A DNA stretch of 64,000 nucleotides from Chitinophagales bacterium (GTDB lineage: Bacteria > Bacteroidota > Bacteroidia > Chitinophagales > Chitinophagaceae). The position numbers were made by a program, and so were the translations under genes. The stretch spans positions 100,193-164,192 of the forward strand of contig JAIXKI010000026.1 in assembly GCA_026936105.1 (NCBI GenBank). Direction: 5' to 3'. This document shows, piece after piece, positions 9,146 to 18,991 of this stretch (positions are counted from its first letter, which is position 1; each line of letters opens with the position of its first letter). The notes beneath the pieces were generated by a model. It saw only the letters and a list, made by a program, of their open reading frames with translations, was not told the DNA's origin and searched no databases.

Positions 9146-10640
9146 GGGCAAAGGCTTCGCCCAGGTTATCGGCAATATCCCCGGCGGTCATCGCTTCCTG
9201 CGATAATTTTTTTGCAGCAATATCTCCTGCCAGTCCATGTAAATACACTCCGAATATAGCGGCATGTTCAGGTTCATATTTCTGCGCCAGCAAAGCAGTA
9301 ATAATCCCTGATAAAACATCACCGCTTCCTGCAGTTGCCATTCCTGCATTCCCGGTATTATTGAAATAGCCTTTCTCTTCCGGTGTGGCAATGAAAGTAT
9401 GATGCCCTTTCAGTACTATGATGCAATTCAATTCTTTTGAGTTTTTCATTGCCTGATCAATTCTCTCGTATTCATTGGAGCAGCTTCCGAAGAGCCTTTC
9501 AAATTCTTTCGGATGTGGAGTAAGTATGGATTTTGCCGGGAGAGAGCGGAACATATCTTTTTCCATGGAGATACAGTTCAGCCCGTCGGCATCAATTACT
9601 AAAGGCATTTTAAATTTTCTTATCAGATCCTTGATGGCTGTCCTTGTTTCCTTAGCCGTCCCGATACCGGGACCGATACCTATGGAATTATAGATCATAA
9701 GGTCGGTATCAATATTTGTGATGAAAGATGAATTGAAATCAGTTATAACCATTGCCTCAGGTTGAGCTGTTTGTAAGACCTGGTAACCACACTGGGGAAT
9801 ATGGCAGGTGAGCAGTCCCAAACCGCTCCGAAGGCAGGCTTTTGCTGCTAAAACAGCAGCGCCCATTTTGCCGTAGCTTCCAGCAGCAATCAAGGCGTGT
9901 CCGAAATTTCCTTTGTGAGAGAACGGATCCCTGGGTTTGTAAATGGAACGGATCATTACCTCATCTATTAATTCTTTTTTTGTTGCTATCTCAGAGAAGA
10001 ATCCGGGCTTCAACCCGATATTGATGATATGGATTGATCCGGTGAAAGGGGAGTTTTCTGCAAGGAAGAATGAGGGCTTCAGGCTTTGAAGGCTCAGGGT
10101 ATGGGTGGCTTTGACGATTGCATTCCCTTTAGAAGATGAGTCAATGAACATTCCGCTCGGTATGTCTATGGAGATCACCTCACATCCTGCAGCATTGATA
10201 TGGTTGATCAGCCCGGCAAAAATTCCTTCAGGTGGACGGCTGAGTCCGGAGCCGAACAAGGTATCAATGATGACCCAATCCGGTGACAGATCAGGGAATG
10301 TAGTTCCCTCCTGAATAAAATGAATGTCTTTGTGATGGGACTTTTGCATTCTTACAAGGTTTGTTTGAAAATTATCTGTCCCTTTATGCCCCGATTCTAT
10401 AATATAAAGAGTGGCTGTGCTATCCTTTTCAGTAAGCATTCTTGCAATAGCCAGTCCATCGCCGCCATTATTTCCCTTGCCGCAAAAGATCACAAAATGT
10501 TTTCCTGCACTATAATGTTCCAGTATCCATTTTACGCAGTTTGCAGAGGCTCTTTCCATCAGGTCTATAGAAGCAATTGGTTCATGTTGAATAGTATATT
10601 GATCCCATTCCCTGACCTGTTTTGCGGAAAGTAATTTCAT
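9132..10640 (-). CDS. nnr: Bifunctional NAD(P)HX epimerase / ADP-dependent NAD(P)HX dehydratase
   Basis: Metabolite-repair enzyme that converts hydrated NAD(P)H back to NAD(P)H. The N-terminal YjeF_N epimerase half (about residues 1-215) contains the GNNGGDGL motif near residue 56; the C-terminal ribokinase-like dehydratase half (about 225-500) has LTPHPKEFERL and the catalytic-loop motif GNAGMATAGSGDVLSGI. The 502-residue length is right for the fused bacterial enzyme. It sits 40 bp downstream of the serine hydrolase gene on the same strand and may be co-transcribed. Nothing suggests damage. Confidence 0.95.
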   Translation of the reverse strand: MKLLSAKQVREWDQYTIQHEPIASIDLMERASANCVKWILEHYSAGKHFVIFCGKGNNGGDGLAIARMLTEKDSTATLYIIESGHKGTDNFQTNLVRMQKSHHKDIHFIQEGTTFPDLSPDWVIIDTLFGSGLSRPPEGIFAGLINHINAAGCEVISIDIPSGMFIDSSSKGNAIVKATHTLSLQSLKPSFFLAENSPFTGSIHIINIGLKPGFFSEIATKKELIDEVMIRSIYKPRDPFSHKGNFGHALIAAGSYGKMGAAVLAAKACLRSGLGLLTCHIPQCGYQVLQTAQPEAMVITDFNSSFITNIDTDLMIYNSIGIGPGIGTAKETRTAIKDLIRKFKMPLVIDADGLNCISMEKDMFRSLPAKSILTPHPKEFERLFGSCSNEYERIDQAMKNSKELNCIIVLKGHHTFIATPEEKGYFNNTGNAGMATAGSGDVLSGIITALLAQKYEPEHAAIFGVYLHGLAGDIAAKKLSQEAMTAGDIADNLGEAFARISS

Positions 10641-10680
10641 GACCCGTAAAGTTGAGAAACTATTCGCAAATAATAAATGA

Positions 10681-11928
10681 TCAGCGTTTTAGTTTTTTTG
10701 TACGGGATGTCCTGATCTTTGATCTTCCTTTGTTTTTATTTGCCGGCCTGATCTTTTTGGGTGGCTCTGAAACAGTTTCTTCGTCATTGGCAACTTCGTT
10801 AAAATAATCCCCGAATAAATTATAAGACCTCCATGCAGTATTATAGATCATTTCATTGAACTTATTGCCAAGTATGATGATAGTCACATTTTCATCCTGA
10901 AGCTTTGCGAATGCTGCGTTAAAACCATGCCATCTGCCAAAATGGTAGATTACTTTTTTACCTGCGGGAGTGATCATCAGACGGAATCCCAATCCATAAT
11001 AATGATGAGGAAATTTTTTCCCGTCGGTCAAATGGATATCAGAGAATTGAGGTGAAAAAGCTGAGTCCATCATGGCTGCATTGATAAGCCGGCCTGAGAA
11101 CAACATATTGCTCCAGCGAAGCAGGTCCCTGGGCGTGGAATAAACATTTTTATCGCCATAGGTCTCATCAAACATATCATTTTGCCAAAGATTATTATTG
11201 CCATAAAAAGACATGGTTGCCAAACTGTCTCCCGGAGTGTAAACGTAAGTATCATGCATCTGCAGAGGATCGAAAAAATATTCTTTCATGTACTGCGGAA
11301 AACTTTTCCCGCTGATCTTCTCGATAATAAGAGCCAGTAAAACAAAATTGGTGTTACTGTAATTATAGCGGGATCCCGGAGTATAAGTGATCCCCGGTTG
11401 CTGTGTAGTTAAAAAATTGAGTACATCATTGTTGGTCACATTACCGGGTTTATCCCAATTTTTATTGGTAATAAAGTAAATATAATTCGGTAATCCGCTT
11501 CGATGGCTCAGAAGCATTCGTACGCTGACGCCTCTGTAAGGAAAATCGGGGAAAAACTTTTGCAGGCTGTCTTCCAGGGAAAGTTTTCCTTCTTGTACCA
11601 TTTGTAATATGGCAATTGCAGTCAGCGTCTTGCTGGTGGAAGCGATCTGAAATGAAGTGTGTTCATTGATACTGTCCTTCTTTCTCAGGTCTGTACTGCC
11701 GGAATATTTTTCATACACTATTGTATCTCCTTTTGCAACAAGAATGCTACCATTGAATCCATTCATCAGCAATTTATTTTCCATGAAATCGCTCACCCGG
11801 TCGTAAAGAGGGCCGGAATGAAGAATGACCTCTCGGTCTATGACCTTTTTGGAATTATCCCTGGATAAAAGCTCATTGCATCCGCATAGCGCCAATAGTA
11901 TGAGAAAGCCTAAGAGATTTTTTTTCAT
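10681..11928 (-). CDS. Serine hydrolase, beta-lactamase class C / DD-peptidase-like lipoprotein
   Basis: Member of the large class C beta-lactamase-related family (Pfam Beta-lactamase), usually peptidases or esterases rather than true beta-lactamases. Signal peptide ends LLALCGC, making it a predicted lipoprotein (415 residues). The catalytic set is visible: S-x-x-K in ASTSKTL, Y-x-N as YSN in RYNYSNTNF, and an HFGRWHGF block at the position of the third (KTG/HxG) motif. A Lys/Arg-rich C-terminal tail (last 25 residues) is unusual and may be a poorly structured extension. A -7 element lies just upstream. Natural substrate unknown. Confidence 0.88.
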   Translation of the reverse strand: MKKNLLGFLILLALCGCNELLSRDNSKKVIDREVILHSGPLYDRVSDFMENKLLMNGFNGSILVAKGDTIVYEKYSGSTDLRKKDSINEHTSFQIASTSKTLTAIAILQMVQEGKLSLEDSLQKFFPDFPYRGVSVRMLLSHRSGLPNYIYFITNKNWDKPGNVTNNDVLNFLTTQQPGITYTPGSRYNYSNTNFVLLALIIEKISGKSFPQYMKEYFFDPLQMHDTYVYTPGDSLATMSFYGNNNLWQNDMFDETYGDKNVYSTPRDLLRWSNMLFSGRLINAAMMDSAFSPQFSDIHLTDGKKFPHHYYGLGFRLMITPAGKKVIYHFGRWHGFNAAFAKLQDENVTIIILGNKFNEMIYNTAWRSYNLFGDYFNEVANDEETVSEPPKKIRPANKNKGRSKIRTSRTKKLKR

Positions 11929-11942
11929 AAAGCCGGTTTGAA

Positions 11943-11950
11943 CAAAAATA
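11943..11950 (-). promoter_or_regulatory. -7 element (TATTTTTG) of the serine hydrolase gene
   Basis: Minus-strand TATTTTTG matches TAnnTTTG and predicts a very short leader (about 10 nt) ahead of the ATG at 11928. No -33 match seen. Confidence 0.38.
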
Positions 11951-12028
11951 AAACGGAAGGTTTATATATGGGATTGTTTAGCTTCAGAAACTTTTCCCCA
12001 TAGGTGAGTTGTCATATCGCCAACAAAG

Positions 12029-12036
12029 TATATTTG
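12029..12036 (+). promoter_or_regulatory. -7 element (TATATTTG) of serA, nearly leaderless
   Basis: TATATTTG ends only four bases before the serA ATG at 12041. A TTG at 12009-12011 lies 17 nt upstream, close to but shorter than the usual spacing. The predicted transcription start is at or beside the start codon, so the serA mRNA may be leaderless. Confidence 0.42.
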
Positions 12037-12040
12037 TACA

Positions 12041-13279
12041 ATGACACAAGGTTCAGCCACCAGTTATCCTAAAGAAAAAGTTAGGATCCTTTTTTTGGAA
12101 AACATCAGCGACGTTGCCGTAAAAAATTTCAGGCAGCAGGGTTATATCCGCGTTGAAAAGATCAATAAGGCTTTGACTGAAGAAGAATTGATCCGCGAGG
12201 TCAGTGATGTGCATATTCTGGGCATACGCTCCAAAACGAAGATTACAGGAAAAGTTCTGGATGCTGCAAAAAAATTGCAGGCTATCGGTTGTTTTTGTAT
12301 TGGAGTAAACCAAGTGGATCTTAAAGAAGCAACTAAAAAAGGAGTGGTGGTCTTCAATGCACCGTACTCCAATACGAGATCAGTTGCCGAGCTGGTGATC
12401 GGAGCATCGGTGATGTTGATACGGCGTATTCCGGATAAGAACAAAGCTGCTCATGAGGGCATCTGGATGAAAGAAGCAAAAGGAAGCTTTGAGCTGCGTG
12501 GAAAAACACTCGGCATCATCGGTTATGGAAATATCGGATCACAGGTTAGTGTGCTGGCAGAATCGTTGGGCATGAAAATACTTTCTTATGATATTGAAAC
12601 CAAACTCCCACTAGGGAATGCCGAGAGTGCAAAAACATTAAAAGACCTTGTAAGTCGTTCTGATATTGTTACACTTCATGTCCCTGAAACTCCGCTCACC
12701 AAAAACCTGATCAATAAAAACAACCTGAAGTTTTTTAAAAAAGGCGCCATCCTGATTAACTATGCAAGAGGTGAAGTGGTGGACCTTGATGCATTAAGCA
12801 AAGCAATCGAAGAAGGACACATCGGTGGTGCGGCAGTGGATGTATTTCCGGCAGAACCGGAAAAGAATGGAGATAAATTTCATACTCCCTTGCAAAATTG
12901 TTCTAATGTTATCCTGACACCACATATTGGCGGGAGTACTGAAGAAGCACAACAAAACATCGGAGAAGATGTAAGCAGTAAATTATTTAATTATCTGGAA
13001 AAAGGAATCACCAACGGATCGCATACCGTTCCTGCATTATCGCTTCCTCCTCAGGAAGGAGCACACAGGATTTTACACATACATAACAATGTTCCCGGAG
13101 TCCTTTCCGAGATCAACACTCAGCTTTCCAATCACAACATAAACATACTTGCTCAATATCTTAAAACCAATGATGAAATCGGATACGTGGTGCTGGACGT
13201 GGACAAAAAGATCTCTTCGCAGGCATTTCAGCTTCTGAAAGAAGTGAAACAAACGATCAAGGTACGTTTGCTTTATTAG
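12041..13279 (+). CDS. serA: D-3-phosphoglycerate dehydrogenase
   Basis: First step of serine synthesis: NAD-dependent oxidation of 3-phosphoglycerate to 3-phosphohydroxypyruvate. The 412 residues show the 2-hydroxyacid dehydrogenase fold: Rossmann motif GIIGYGNIGSQ near residue 160, catalytic Arg in NYARGEVVD near 240, and catalytic His in LTPHIGGST near 294. A C-terminal ACT domain (about 335-412, HNNVPGVLSEINTQL) points to serine feedback control as in E. coli SerA, whose length it matches. Predicted to be transcribed from a promoter touching the start codon. serB and serC are not in the window. Confidence 0.95.
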   Translation: MTQGSATSYPKEKVRILFLENISDVAVKNFRQQGYIRVEKINKALTEEELIREVSDVHILGIRSKTKITGKVLDAAKKLQAIGCFCIGVNQVDLKEATKKGVVVFNAPYSNTRSVAELVIGASVMLIRRIPDKNKAAHEGIWMKEAKGSFELRGKTLGIIGYGNIGSQVSVLAESLGMKILSYDIETKLPLGNAESAKTLKDLVSRSDIVTLHVPETPLTKNLINKNNLKFFKKGAILINYARGEVVDLDALSKAIEEGHIGGAAVDVFPAEPEKNGDKFHTPLQNCSNVILTPHIGGSTEEAQQNIGEDVSSKLFNYLEKGITNGSHTVPALSLPPQEGAHRILHIHNNVPGVLSEINTQLSNHNINILAQYLKTNDEIGYVVLDVDKKISSQAFQLLKEVKQTIKVRLLY

Positions 13280-13333
13280 AAATTATAAAAAAATGTATTT
13301 CTGAGCTCGCAACAGAACCCGTTTCGCTGAACA

Positions 13334-13369
13334 TAGCTTTGTGATCTGAAAGATCTGTTTTCTTTCAGA
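13334..13369 (+). promoter_or_regulatory. Promoter element and 5' stem-loop of the NDH-2 gene
   Basis: TAGCTTTG (13334-13341) matches TAnnTTTG. It is followed at once by an 8-bp perfect stem TCTGAAAG (13345-13352) / CTTTCAGA (13362-13369) with a nine-base loop. Transcription from this promoter would place the stem-loop at the extreme 5' end of a roughly 42-nt leader, where such structures commonly protect mRNA. The following A-rich stretch rules out an intrinsic terminator for serA. Confidence 0.45.
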
Positions 13370-13386
13370 AAAAAATTAAAATCTCT

Positions 13387-14739
13387 ATGAAAGTGATCAT
13401 TGCAGGAGCTGGCTTCGGTGGCCTGACTCTCTGCCGCAAGCTCAACAATAAAAAAGGTTTTGATATTCTTCTGATAGACCGTTTCAATTACCATCAGTTT
13501 CAGCCGTTATTTTACCAGGTGGCCACCAGCGGGCTGGATGCCAGCAACATTTCTTTTCCATTAAGGAAGGTCTTTCAGAAAAGTAAAAACGTACGGATCC
13601 GTATTGCGGAGATTAAAAAGATCCTTCCGGAAAAGAATCTTGTTCTTACGAATGCCGGAGAATTTGATTATGATGTCTTGGTACTTGCTTTGGGTGCCGG
13701 CACCAATTTTTACAATAATCAGGATATCAGTGAAAACAGTTTCCCGATGAAATCAACCGTGGAGGCTCTGCAGATACGCCACAGGCTGATCCAGAATTTT
13801 GAAGACGCATTGACTGCAAATGACAAAGAAGAATTGCAGCGGTTAATGAATATTGTTGTAGTTGGTGGCGGGCCTACAGGCGTTGAGCTTTCAGGAGCCA
13901 TGGCAGAAATGAAAAAATATGTGCTGCCCAATGATTATCCGGAACTCGATTTTTCCATGATGCATATTTACCTGGTGGAAGGAACAGAACATGTGTTGGG
14001 AACCATGAGCAAAAGGTCATCGAATCAGGCAAAAGAATATCTGGAGAAGCTTGGTGTAAAACTATTGCTCGAAAAATTGGTTGAGGACTATAACGGTATG
14101 AAGGTGACTTTTCGTGATGGGGACTTTCTGGATGCGGGAATCCTGATCTGGGCAGCAGGAATTAAAGGAAATATTCCGGCAGGTTTGGATAAAAGCCTCA
14201 TCGTCAGTGGCGCAAGACTCTCAGTCGATGGCACCTGCCGTCTGCTTACATACAATAATATATATTGCATTGGCGACCTGGCATATTTGGAAACGCCGGA
14301 ATTCCCAAAAGGGCTTCCGCAGGTGGCGCCGGTAGCCATTCAGCAGGCCCGGTATTTAGCAAAGCTTTTTAAAAAAAAGGGGATAGGGGCACAAGGCACG
14401 CCACCACCCGAGTTTCGATACAAAGACAAAGGCTCGATGGCCACCGTGGGCCGGAACCTAGCAGTGGTGGATCTCTTCAAATCGAAAATACATTTCGGTG
14501 GTTTTCTTGCCTGGATGGCCTGGATGAGTCTTCATCTGATGATGATCCTTGGCATCAAAAACAGATTCTTTGTTTTCAGCAACTGGCTTTATAAGTATTT
14601 CACGTATGATCAGAATTTAAGATTGATATTCAAAGAATTTTATAAGCCGGCCCAAAAGGATTTTCACAAAAACAAATCAGTTATCGAAACGGGAGCTACT
14701 ATTCTGGATAAAAAGATCAGCGAAAGTCATTCTTTATAA
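13387..14739 (+). CDS. Type II NADH dehydrogenase (NDH-2-like FAD oxidoreductase)
   Basis: Non-pumping NADH:quinone oxidoreductase of the respiratory chain, peripheral on the cytoplasmic face. The 450-residue protein has the FAD-binding GAGFGG at residues 7-12, NYHQFQPLFYQVATSG typical of NDH-2, a second Rossmann motif VVGGGPTGVELSG near 158, and the C-terminal FAD block CIGDLAY near 300. The C-terminal tail has a hydrophobic segment (FGGFLAWMAWMSLHLMMILG) that should bind the membrane. Other members of the family act as demethylphylloquinone or thioredoxin-like reductases, but the layout fits NDH-2 best. Lies 107 bp behind serA with its own promoter. Confidence 0.88.
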   Translation: MKVIIAGAGFGGLTLCRKLNNKKGFDILLIDRFNYHQFQPLFYQVATSGLDASNISFPLRKVFQKSKNVRIRIAEIKKILPEKNLVLTNAGEFDYDVLVLALGAGTNFYNNQDISENSFPMKSTVEALQIRHRLIQNFEDALTANDKEELQRLMNIVVVGGGPTGVELSGAMAEMKKYVLPNDYPELDFSMMHIYLVEGTEHVLGTMSKRSSNQAKEYLEKLGVKLLLEKLVEDYNGMKVTFRDGDFLDAGILIWAAGIKGNIPAGLDKSLIVSGARLSVDGTCRLLTYNNIYCIGDLAYLETPEFPKGLPQVAPVAIQQARYLAKLFKKKGIGAQGTPPPEFRYKDKGSMATVGRNLAVVDLFKSKIHFGGFLAWMAWMSLHLMMILGIKNRFFVFSNWLYKYFTYDQNLRLIFKEFYKPAQKDFHKNKSVIETGATILDKKISESHSL

Positions 14740-14864
14740 ACTTTCCTGTTAAGTGATTCTAAAGAGGGCAAGTCAATTCTTCATAAGCCATATAATTTAC
14801 TGCCCATTTTTTCTTATAATTTATATTATGTTAAGTAAATTAATGCAACGTTCTGTTGTTCTAA

Positions 14865-14896
14865 ATAAAAAAAAGAGGCATCGTTTTAATGCCTCT
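14865..14896 (-). terminator. Intrinsic terminator of the TPR gene
   Basis: Perfect 8-bp stem AGAGGCAT (14874-14881) / ATGCCTCT (14889-14896), seven-base loop, followed on the minus strand by eight T (CTTTTTTTTATT). It lies about 50 bp beyond the stop of the minus-strand TPR gene. Confidence 0.85.
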
Positions 14897-14947
14897 GTAT
14901 GATTTTAAACACCACCTCTATCTGATATCTGAGACAGCGCCTGCCGT

Positions 14948-16192
14948 TTAATCAAGGGATTTCATTTTGTCCTGGTATAGTTTGATCTTGGCAGCATCTT
15001 TCTTGTATTCCCAATAACCGAGGATCATATTGGTTGCCATACGGAAATTGCCTTTTTCAAATGATTTCAGATCATCTTTTTTGTCATAAATGTCGTAAGC
15101 TGCAGTTGCATAGCTGAGCAATTTATCATATGTGCTGTTGATGTCCGACATGATCGTGTTTTTCTTTTTCACATCATCCGGCTTGTTTCCCTTAATGGCG
15201 CTGTAAGCATCACTCAGGTCAAATATCTTATTATTCAGAATCCTTGCCATCAGCAGGTTAGCCTCAGGTCTTGTTTTATCAATGTCAATGGCTTTCTGAG
15301 TTAAGACTTCCAATTGCTCTTCTTTTTCATTATAATCGGCCGGTTGTTTCTCGCTGGCGAATAATTCATTGAATTGTTCGGCAGCATAATTGTAATAAAG
15401 TGTGTAACTCTTAGGATACTTTGCCAATACTTCTGCTCTTTTCTGAGGATCTTTTCCGGCAAATTTCCAGTCATAATCTTCCCAATAACTCTCATCAGGA
15501 AAAACTTCTTTGGAGATCGCTAAATATTTATCTCTATTCGCAATATCGCCTTTGGAATCATAATACTCGATCAAAAAACGGTAGTTATCCACAAGGTTAT
15601 TGCTTTTGATCTTTGCATCAGCCAGTTTCTGATAGTAGGTAGCTGCTTCAGCGCTGTCTTTGTTCATCAGCGCTGCCAGGGCAACATTCTGGATTAATTG
15701 GGTATCCACAGCAGGGAAAGAAAATCCTTTATATGAATAGTTCTTGGACCTGATAAAAGTTTCTATGGTGTAAGCGTCTTTAAAATCCTTAAAAGCCTCA
15801 CTGTATTTTTTTGCATTATAATTGTTAACAGCGTCATCAAAATATCCATTGTATATTACGAAATATTCAACGTTTTCCCCATCTTTCATCATTTCATTTT
15901 TCGGGTCCATTTCCTGGTATTTTTTGAAAGCGTCGAACGCCTGCATACGGATATCGGTTCCGGCATAAGCTGGCTGCTTGGACAATTCAGAATAAATGTA
16001 TCCTTTGTAATACCACGCCTCTGCATTTTTTTGATTTTTCTCCACCGCCAGGTATTTGTCAACATTTGTCTTGGCTTCATCCCATTTTTGGAGGATCGCA
16101 TATTTTTTTACGTCATCAAAACTCTGGGAAAAAACGCTGGCAGAAATAATAACCAGCAGCAACGATAGAAGTAACTTTTGCATTGTTGTCAT
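14948..16192 (-). CDS. Secreted tetratricopeptide-repeat protein
   Basis: A 414-residue protein with a signal peptide (MQKLLLSLLLVIISASVFSQ) followed by helical TPR-like repeats (for example AEAWYYKGYIYSEL, EAFKDFKDAY, AATYYQKLADAK, YTLYYNYAAEQFNEL). No catalytic motif; probably a periplasmic or outer-membrane-associated scaffold. Two in-frame ATGs (16192 and 16183) are possible; the second begins exactly at the signal peptide. It follows gyrA by 56 bp on the same strand, a spacer with no visible terminator, so read-through from gyrA is likely. Specific role unknown. Confidence 0.8.
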   Translation of the reverse strand: MTTMQKLLLSLLLVIISASVFSQSFDDVKKYAILQKWDEAKTNVDKYLAVEKNQKNAEAWYYKGYIYSELSKQPAYAGTDIRMQAFDAFKKYQEMDPKNEMMKDGENVEYFVIYNGYFDDAVNNYNAKKYSEAFKDFKDAYTIETFIRSKNYSYKGFSFPAVDTQLIQNVALAALMNKDSAEAATYYQKLADAKIKSNNLVDNYRFLIEYYDSKGDIANRDKYLAISKEVFPDESYWEDYDWKFAGKDPQKRAEVLAKYPKSYTLYYNYAAEQFNELFASEKQPADYNEKEEQLEVLTQKAIDIDKTRPEANLLMARILNNKIFDLSDAYSAIKGNKPDDVKKKNTIMSDINSTYDKLLSYATAAYDIYDKKDDLKSFEKGNFRMATNMILGYWEYKKDAAKIKLYQDKMKSLD

Positions 16193-16248
16193 TTTTTTTA
16201 TAGAAAAAATATTTAAAGGGTCTGTCCTCTTTTTTTATCAGATGATGT

Positions 16249-18780
16249 TTATTGTTCTGTGGTTGCTTCTTCTTCTCCGTTTCCGTTCCCGTTTTCTTCA
16301 TTATCGCTCATTCTTGTGATTGCAGCGATTTCGTCTCCTTCATCCAGCCGGATCAGTTTCACTCCCTGGGTAGCTCTTCCTTGTTCACTGATGTCAGAAA
16401 CTTTCATTCTGATGGTCACTCCGCTCTTGCAGGTGATCATCAGGTCTTCATTTTCAGCTACGGCCAGCATTCCGACCAAGGTACCTGTTTTTTCCGTTAC
16501 ATGGATCGTCTTCACTCCTTTACCTCCACGATTGGTCATTCTGTAATCTTCCACAGGGGTTCTTTTCCCGAATCCTTTTTCACTCACTACTAAAACCGTT
16601 CTGCTTGCCTGCTCTACCGGGTTCACACAGATCATGCCCACTACTTCATCGCCGTTCTTATCCACTTCAATTCCCGCCACTCCAATCGCTCCTCTTCCGG
16701 TTGGCCTTACTTTCGACTCATTGAAACGGATGGCTCTTCCACTTTTTACGGCCATCATAATCTCGCTCTCGCCATCGGTCATCTTTGCTTCCAGCAGTTC
16801 ATCTCCTTCCACTATGGTGATCGCATTTACTCCCGTCTGTCTGGGCCGGCTGAAGTCTTCCAATTCTGTTTTCTTGATGATCCCTTTCCTGGTGCAAAGA
16901 ACAATATTATGCGATTTTACGAATTCTTCATCTTTCAGATCTTTTACATCAATGATTGCCCTGATCTTGTCATCAGGAGGCAGTTGTATCAGATTCTGAA
17001 TGGCCCTGCCTTTACCTGTTTTTTCCCCTTCGGGAATCTCGTAAACATTCAACCAATAACACCGGCCTTTTTCAGTAAAGAAAAGCATGGTGTGATGCGT
17101 GGACGCCACGAAAAGATGTTCTATATAATCCTCTTCTCTCGTTTTTCCGCCAAGCACTCCCCTGCCACCACGGCGCTGAGACCTGTACTCTGTTGCAGAA
17201 GTTCTCTTAATGTAACCCAAATGTGAAATGGTGATCACCACATCTTCTTCTTTGATGAGATCCTTGATTTTTACTTCATCGTCCAGATATGTGATCCCTG
17301 TTTTTCTTTCATCTCCGAATTTTTCTTTGATCTCCAGTAGTTCTGTTTTAATCAGCTCAAACCGTTTACCTTCATCAGCAAGCAGATCTTTCAGATAAGC
17401 GATCGTTTTCATCAACTCATCATATTCCAGCCTGATCTTGTCTCGTTCCATTCCGGTAAGGCGTTGCAGTCTGAGTTCCAGGATGGCTTTTGCCTGAATT
17501 TCATCCAGCCCCCATCCGGCATTCACTAAATTTTCTTTAGCTATTTCGGGTGTTGCTGAACTGCGGATCAACCGGATCACTTCATCCAGATGATCCAGTG
17601 CAATAAGGTAGCCTTGCAGAATATGGGCTTTCTTTTCAGCTTCCCTCAATTCGAATTTTGTACGGCGTACAACAACTTCATGACGGAATTCAATGAACTC
17701 ACTAATCATTTCTTTCAGGTTCAGCGTCCGCGGCCTTCCTTTTACCAGCGCTACATTGTTTATGCCGAAGCTTGTCTGAAGTTCGGTGTGTTTATAAAGC
17801 TGATTGATGATGACATTGGCTACTGCATCCCTTCTCAGATCCAGTACGATCCGGGTGCCTTCTTTTTTGTTGGATTCATTATTGACATGAGCAATGCCTT
17901 CGATCACTTTTTCATTTACCAGTTCACCTATTTTGTTGGTCAATGTATCCCTGTTGACCTGGTAGGGAACTTCTGTGATGATGATCTGCTCTTTACCATT
18001 CGCCTTGGTATCCACGTGTAATTTCCCTCTCAGCACTACCCTTCCCCTTCCGAAATGCATGGCGGCTTTTACTCCTTCCATTCCATAAATAATGCCTCCT
18101 GTTGGAAAATCCGGAGCTTTCACATATTGCATCAATTCATCAATGGTGATATCCTTTTTGTCAATATAAGCAATACATCCGTCAATGACTTCGGATAGAT
18201 TGTGAGGCATTATGTTGGTGGCCATTCCAACGGCAATCCCACTCGAACCGTTGATCAGTAATTGCGGAATACGGGTGGGTAATATGGTTGGTTCCTTTTC
18301 TGAATCATCAAAGTTCAATTGAAAATCTACCGTGTCTTTTTCAATATCATCGAGCATGTGTTCGGTCAGCCGTCTCAGCCTTGCTTCGGTGTAACGCATG
18401 GCAGCAGGTCCGTCGCCATCTTCATTTCCGAAATTTCCCTGCCCGTCAACGAGCGTATACCTCATGCTCCATTCCTGGGCCATACGCACCATAGCATCAT
18501 AAACAGCGCTATCTCCATGCGGATGATATTTACCGAGAACCTCTCCTACAATACGTGCAGATTTCTTATAAGGCTTGTTATAGTTCAGCCCTAATTCATT
18601 CATCGCATACAAAATGCGGCGATGTACCGGTTTCAATCCATCCCGCACATCTGGTAAAGCCCTGCCTACGATCACAGACATGGAATAGTCAATGTATGCA
18701 GTTTTCATCTGCTCCTCAATGTTCACCTGTATGATGCGGTTATTGTCACTGGTTTCCTGTGGCTGAAATGTCTCGTCCAT
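16249..18780 (-). CDS. gyrA: DNA gyrase subunit A
   Basis: Breakage-reunion subunit of the type II topoisomerase that introduces negative supercoils. The 843-residue protein contains the winged-helix domain with [10 protein letters not shown], identical to the quinolone-sensitive E. coli arrangement (Ser at 83, Asp at 87 equivalents), catalytic Tyr in AMRYTEARL near residue 128, the coiled-coil/C-gate region, and a six-bladed C-terminal domain. The GyrA box QRRGGRG near residue 537 distinguishes it from ParC. The acidic tail ([16 protein letters not shown]) is normal for the phylum. gyrB is not in the window. A -7 element sits about 45 bp upstream. Confidence 0.98.
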   Translation of the reverse strand: MDETFQPQETSDNNRIIQVNIEEQMKTAYIDYSMSVIVGRALPDVRDGLKPVHRRILYAMNELGLNYNKPYKKSARIVGEVLGKYHPHGDSAVYDAMVRMAQEWSMRYTLVDGQGNFGNEDGDGPAAMRYTEARLRRLTEHMLDDIEKDTVDFQLNFDDSEKEPTILPTRIPQLLINGSSGIAVGMATNIMPHNLSEVIDGCIAYIDKKDITIDELMQYVKAPDFPTGGIIYGMEGVKAAMHFGRGRVVLRGKLHVDTKANGKEQIIITEVPYQVNRDTLTNKIGELVNEKVIEGIAHVNNESNKKEGTRIVLDLRRDAVANVIINQLYKHTELQTSFGINNVALVKGRPRTLNLKEMISEFIEFRHEVVVRRTKFELREAEKKAHILQGYLIALDHLDEVIRLIRSSATPEIAKENLVNAGWGLDEIQAKAILELRLQRLTGMERDKIRLEYDELMKTIAYLKDLLADEGKRFELIKTELLEIKEKFGDERKTGITYLDDEVKIKDLIKEEDVVITISHLGYIKRTSATEYRSQRRGGRGVLGGKTREEDYIEHLFVASTHHTMLFFTEKGRCYWLNVYEIPEGEKTGKGRAIQNLIQLPPDDKIRAIIDVKDLKDEEFVKSHNIVLCTRKGIIKKTELEDFSRPRQTGVNAITIVEGDELLEAKMTDGESEIMMAVKSGRAIRFNESKVRPTGRGAIGVAGIEVDKNGDEVVGMICVNPVEQASRTVLVVSEKGFGKRTPVEDYRMTNRGGKGVKTIHVTEKTGTLVGMLAVAENEDLMITCKSGVTIRMKVSDISEQGRATQGVKLIRLDEGDEIAAITRMSDNEENGNGNGEEEATTEQ

Positions 18781-18822
18781 AGCTAATTACACCGGTTTCT
18801 GAAATAGAATTTTTGAAGTCAG

Positions 18823-18830
18823 CAAATGTA
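18823..18830 (-). promoter_or_regulatory. -7 element (TACATTTG) of gyrA
   Basis: Minus-strand TACATTTG matches TAnnTTTG and predicts a leader of about 40 nt before the gyrA ATG. No -33 TTTG is apparent. Confidence 0.42.
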
Positions 18831-18991
18831 CCGGAATTGCCTCTGAAAACCTGATAAATGGTGTCGTTTTTTTAGCTGTTTTTTCCACTCATTGTGAATT
18901 ATTTCTTAACTGAATTTTTCAGTACTATAACAAGTATTTTGCATTCTTCGGCGTAATTTTCCATTGAAAAGAGTTTCAATTAAAATGGGCT

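Noticed and set aside
17590-18021. 143-residue plus-strand ORF inside gyrA
   Set aside because: Antisense to a strongly conserved gene.
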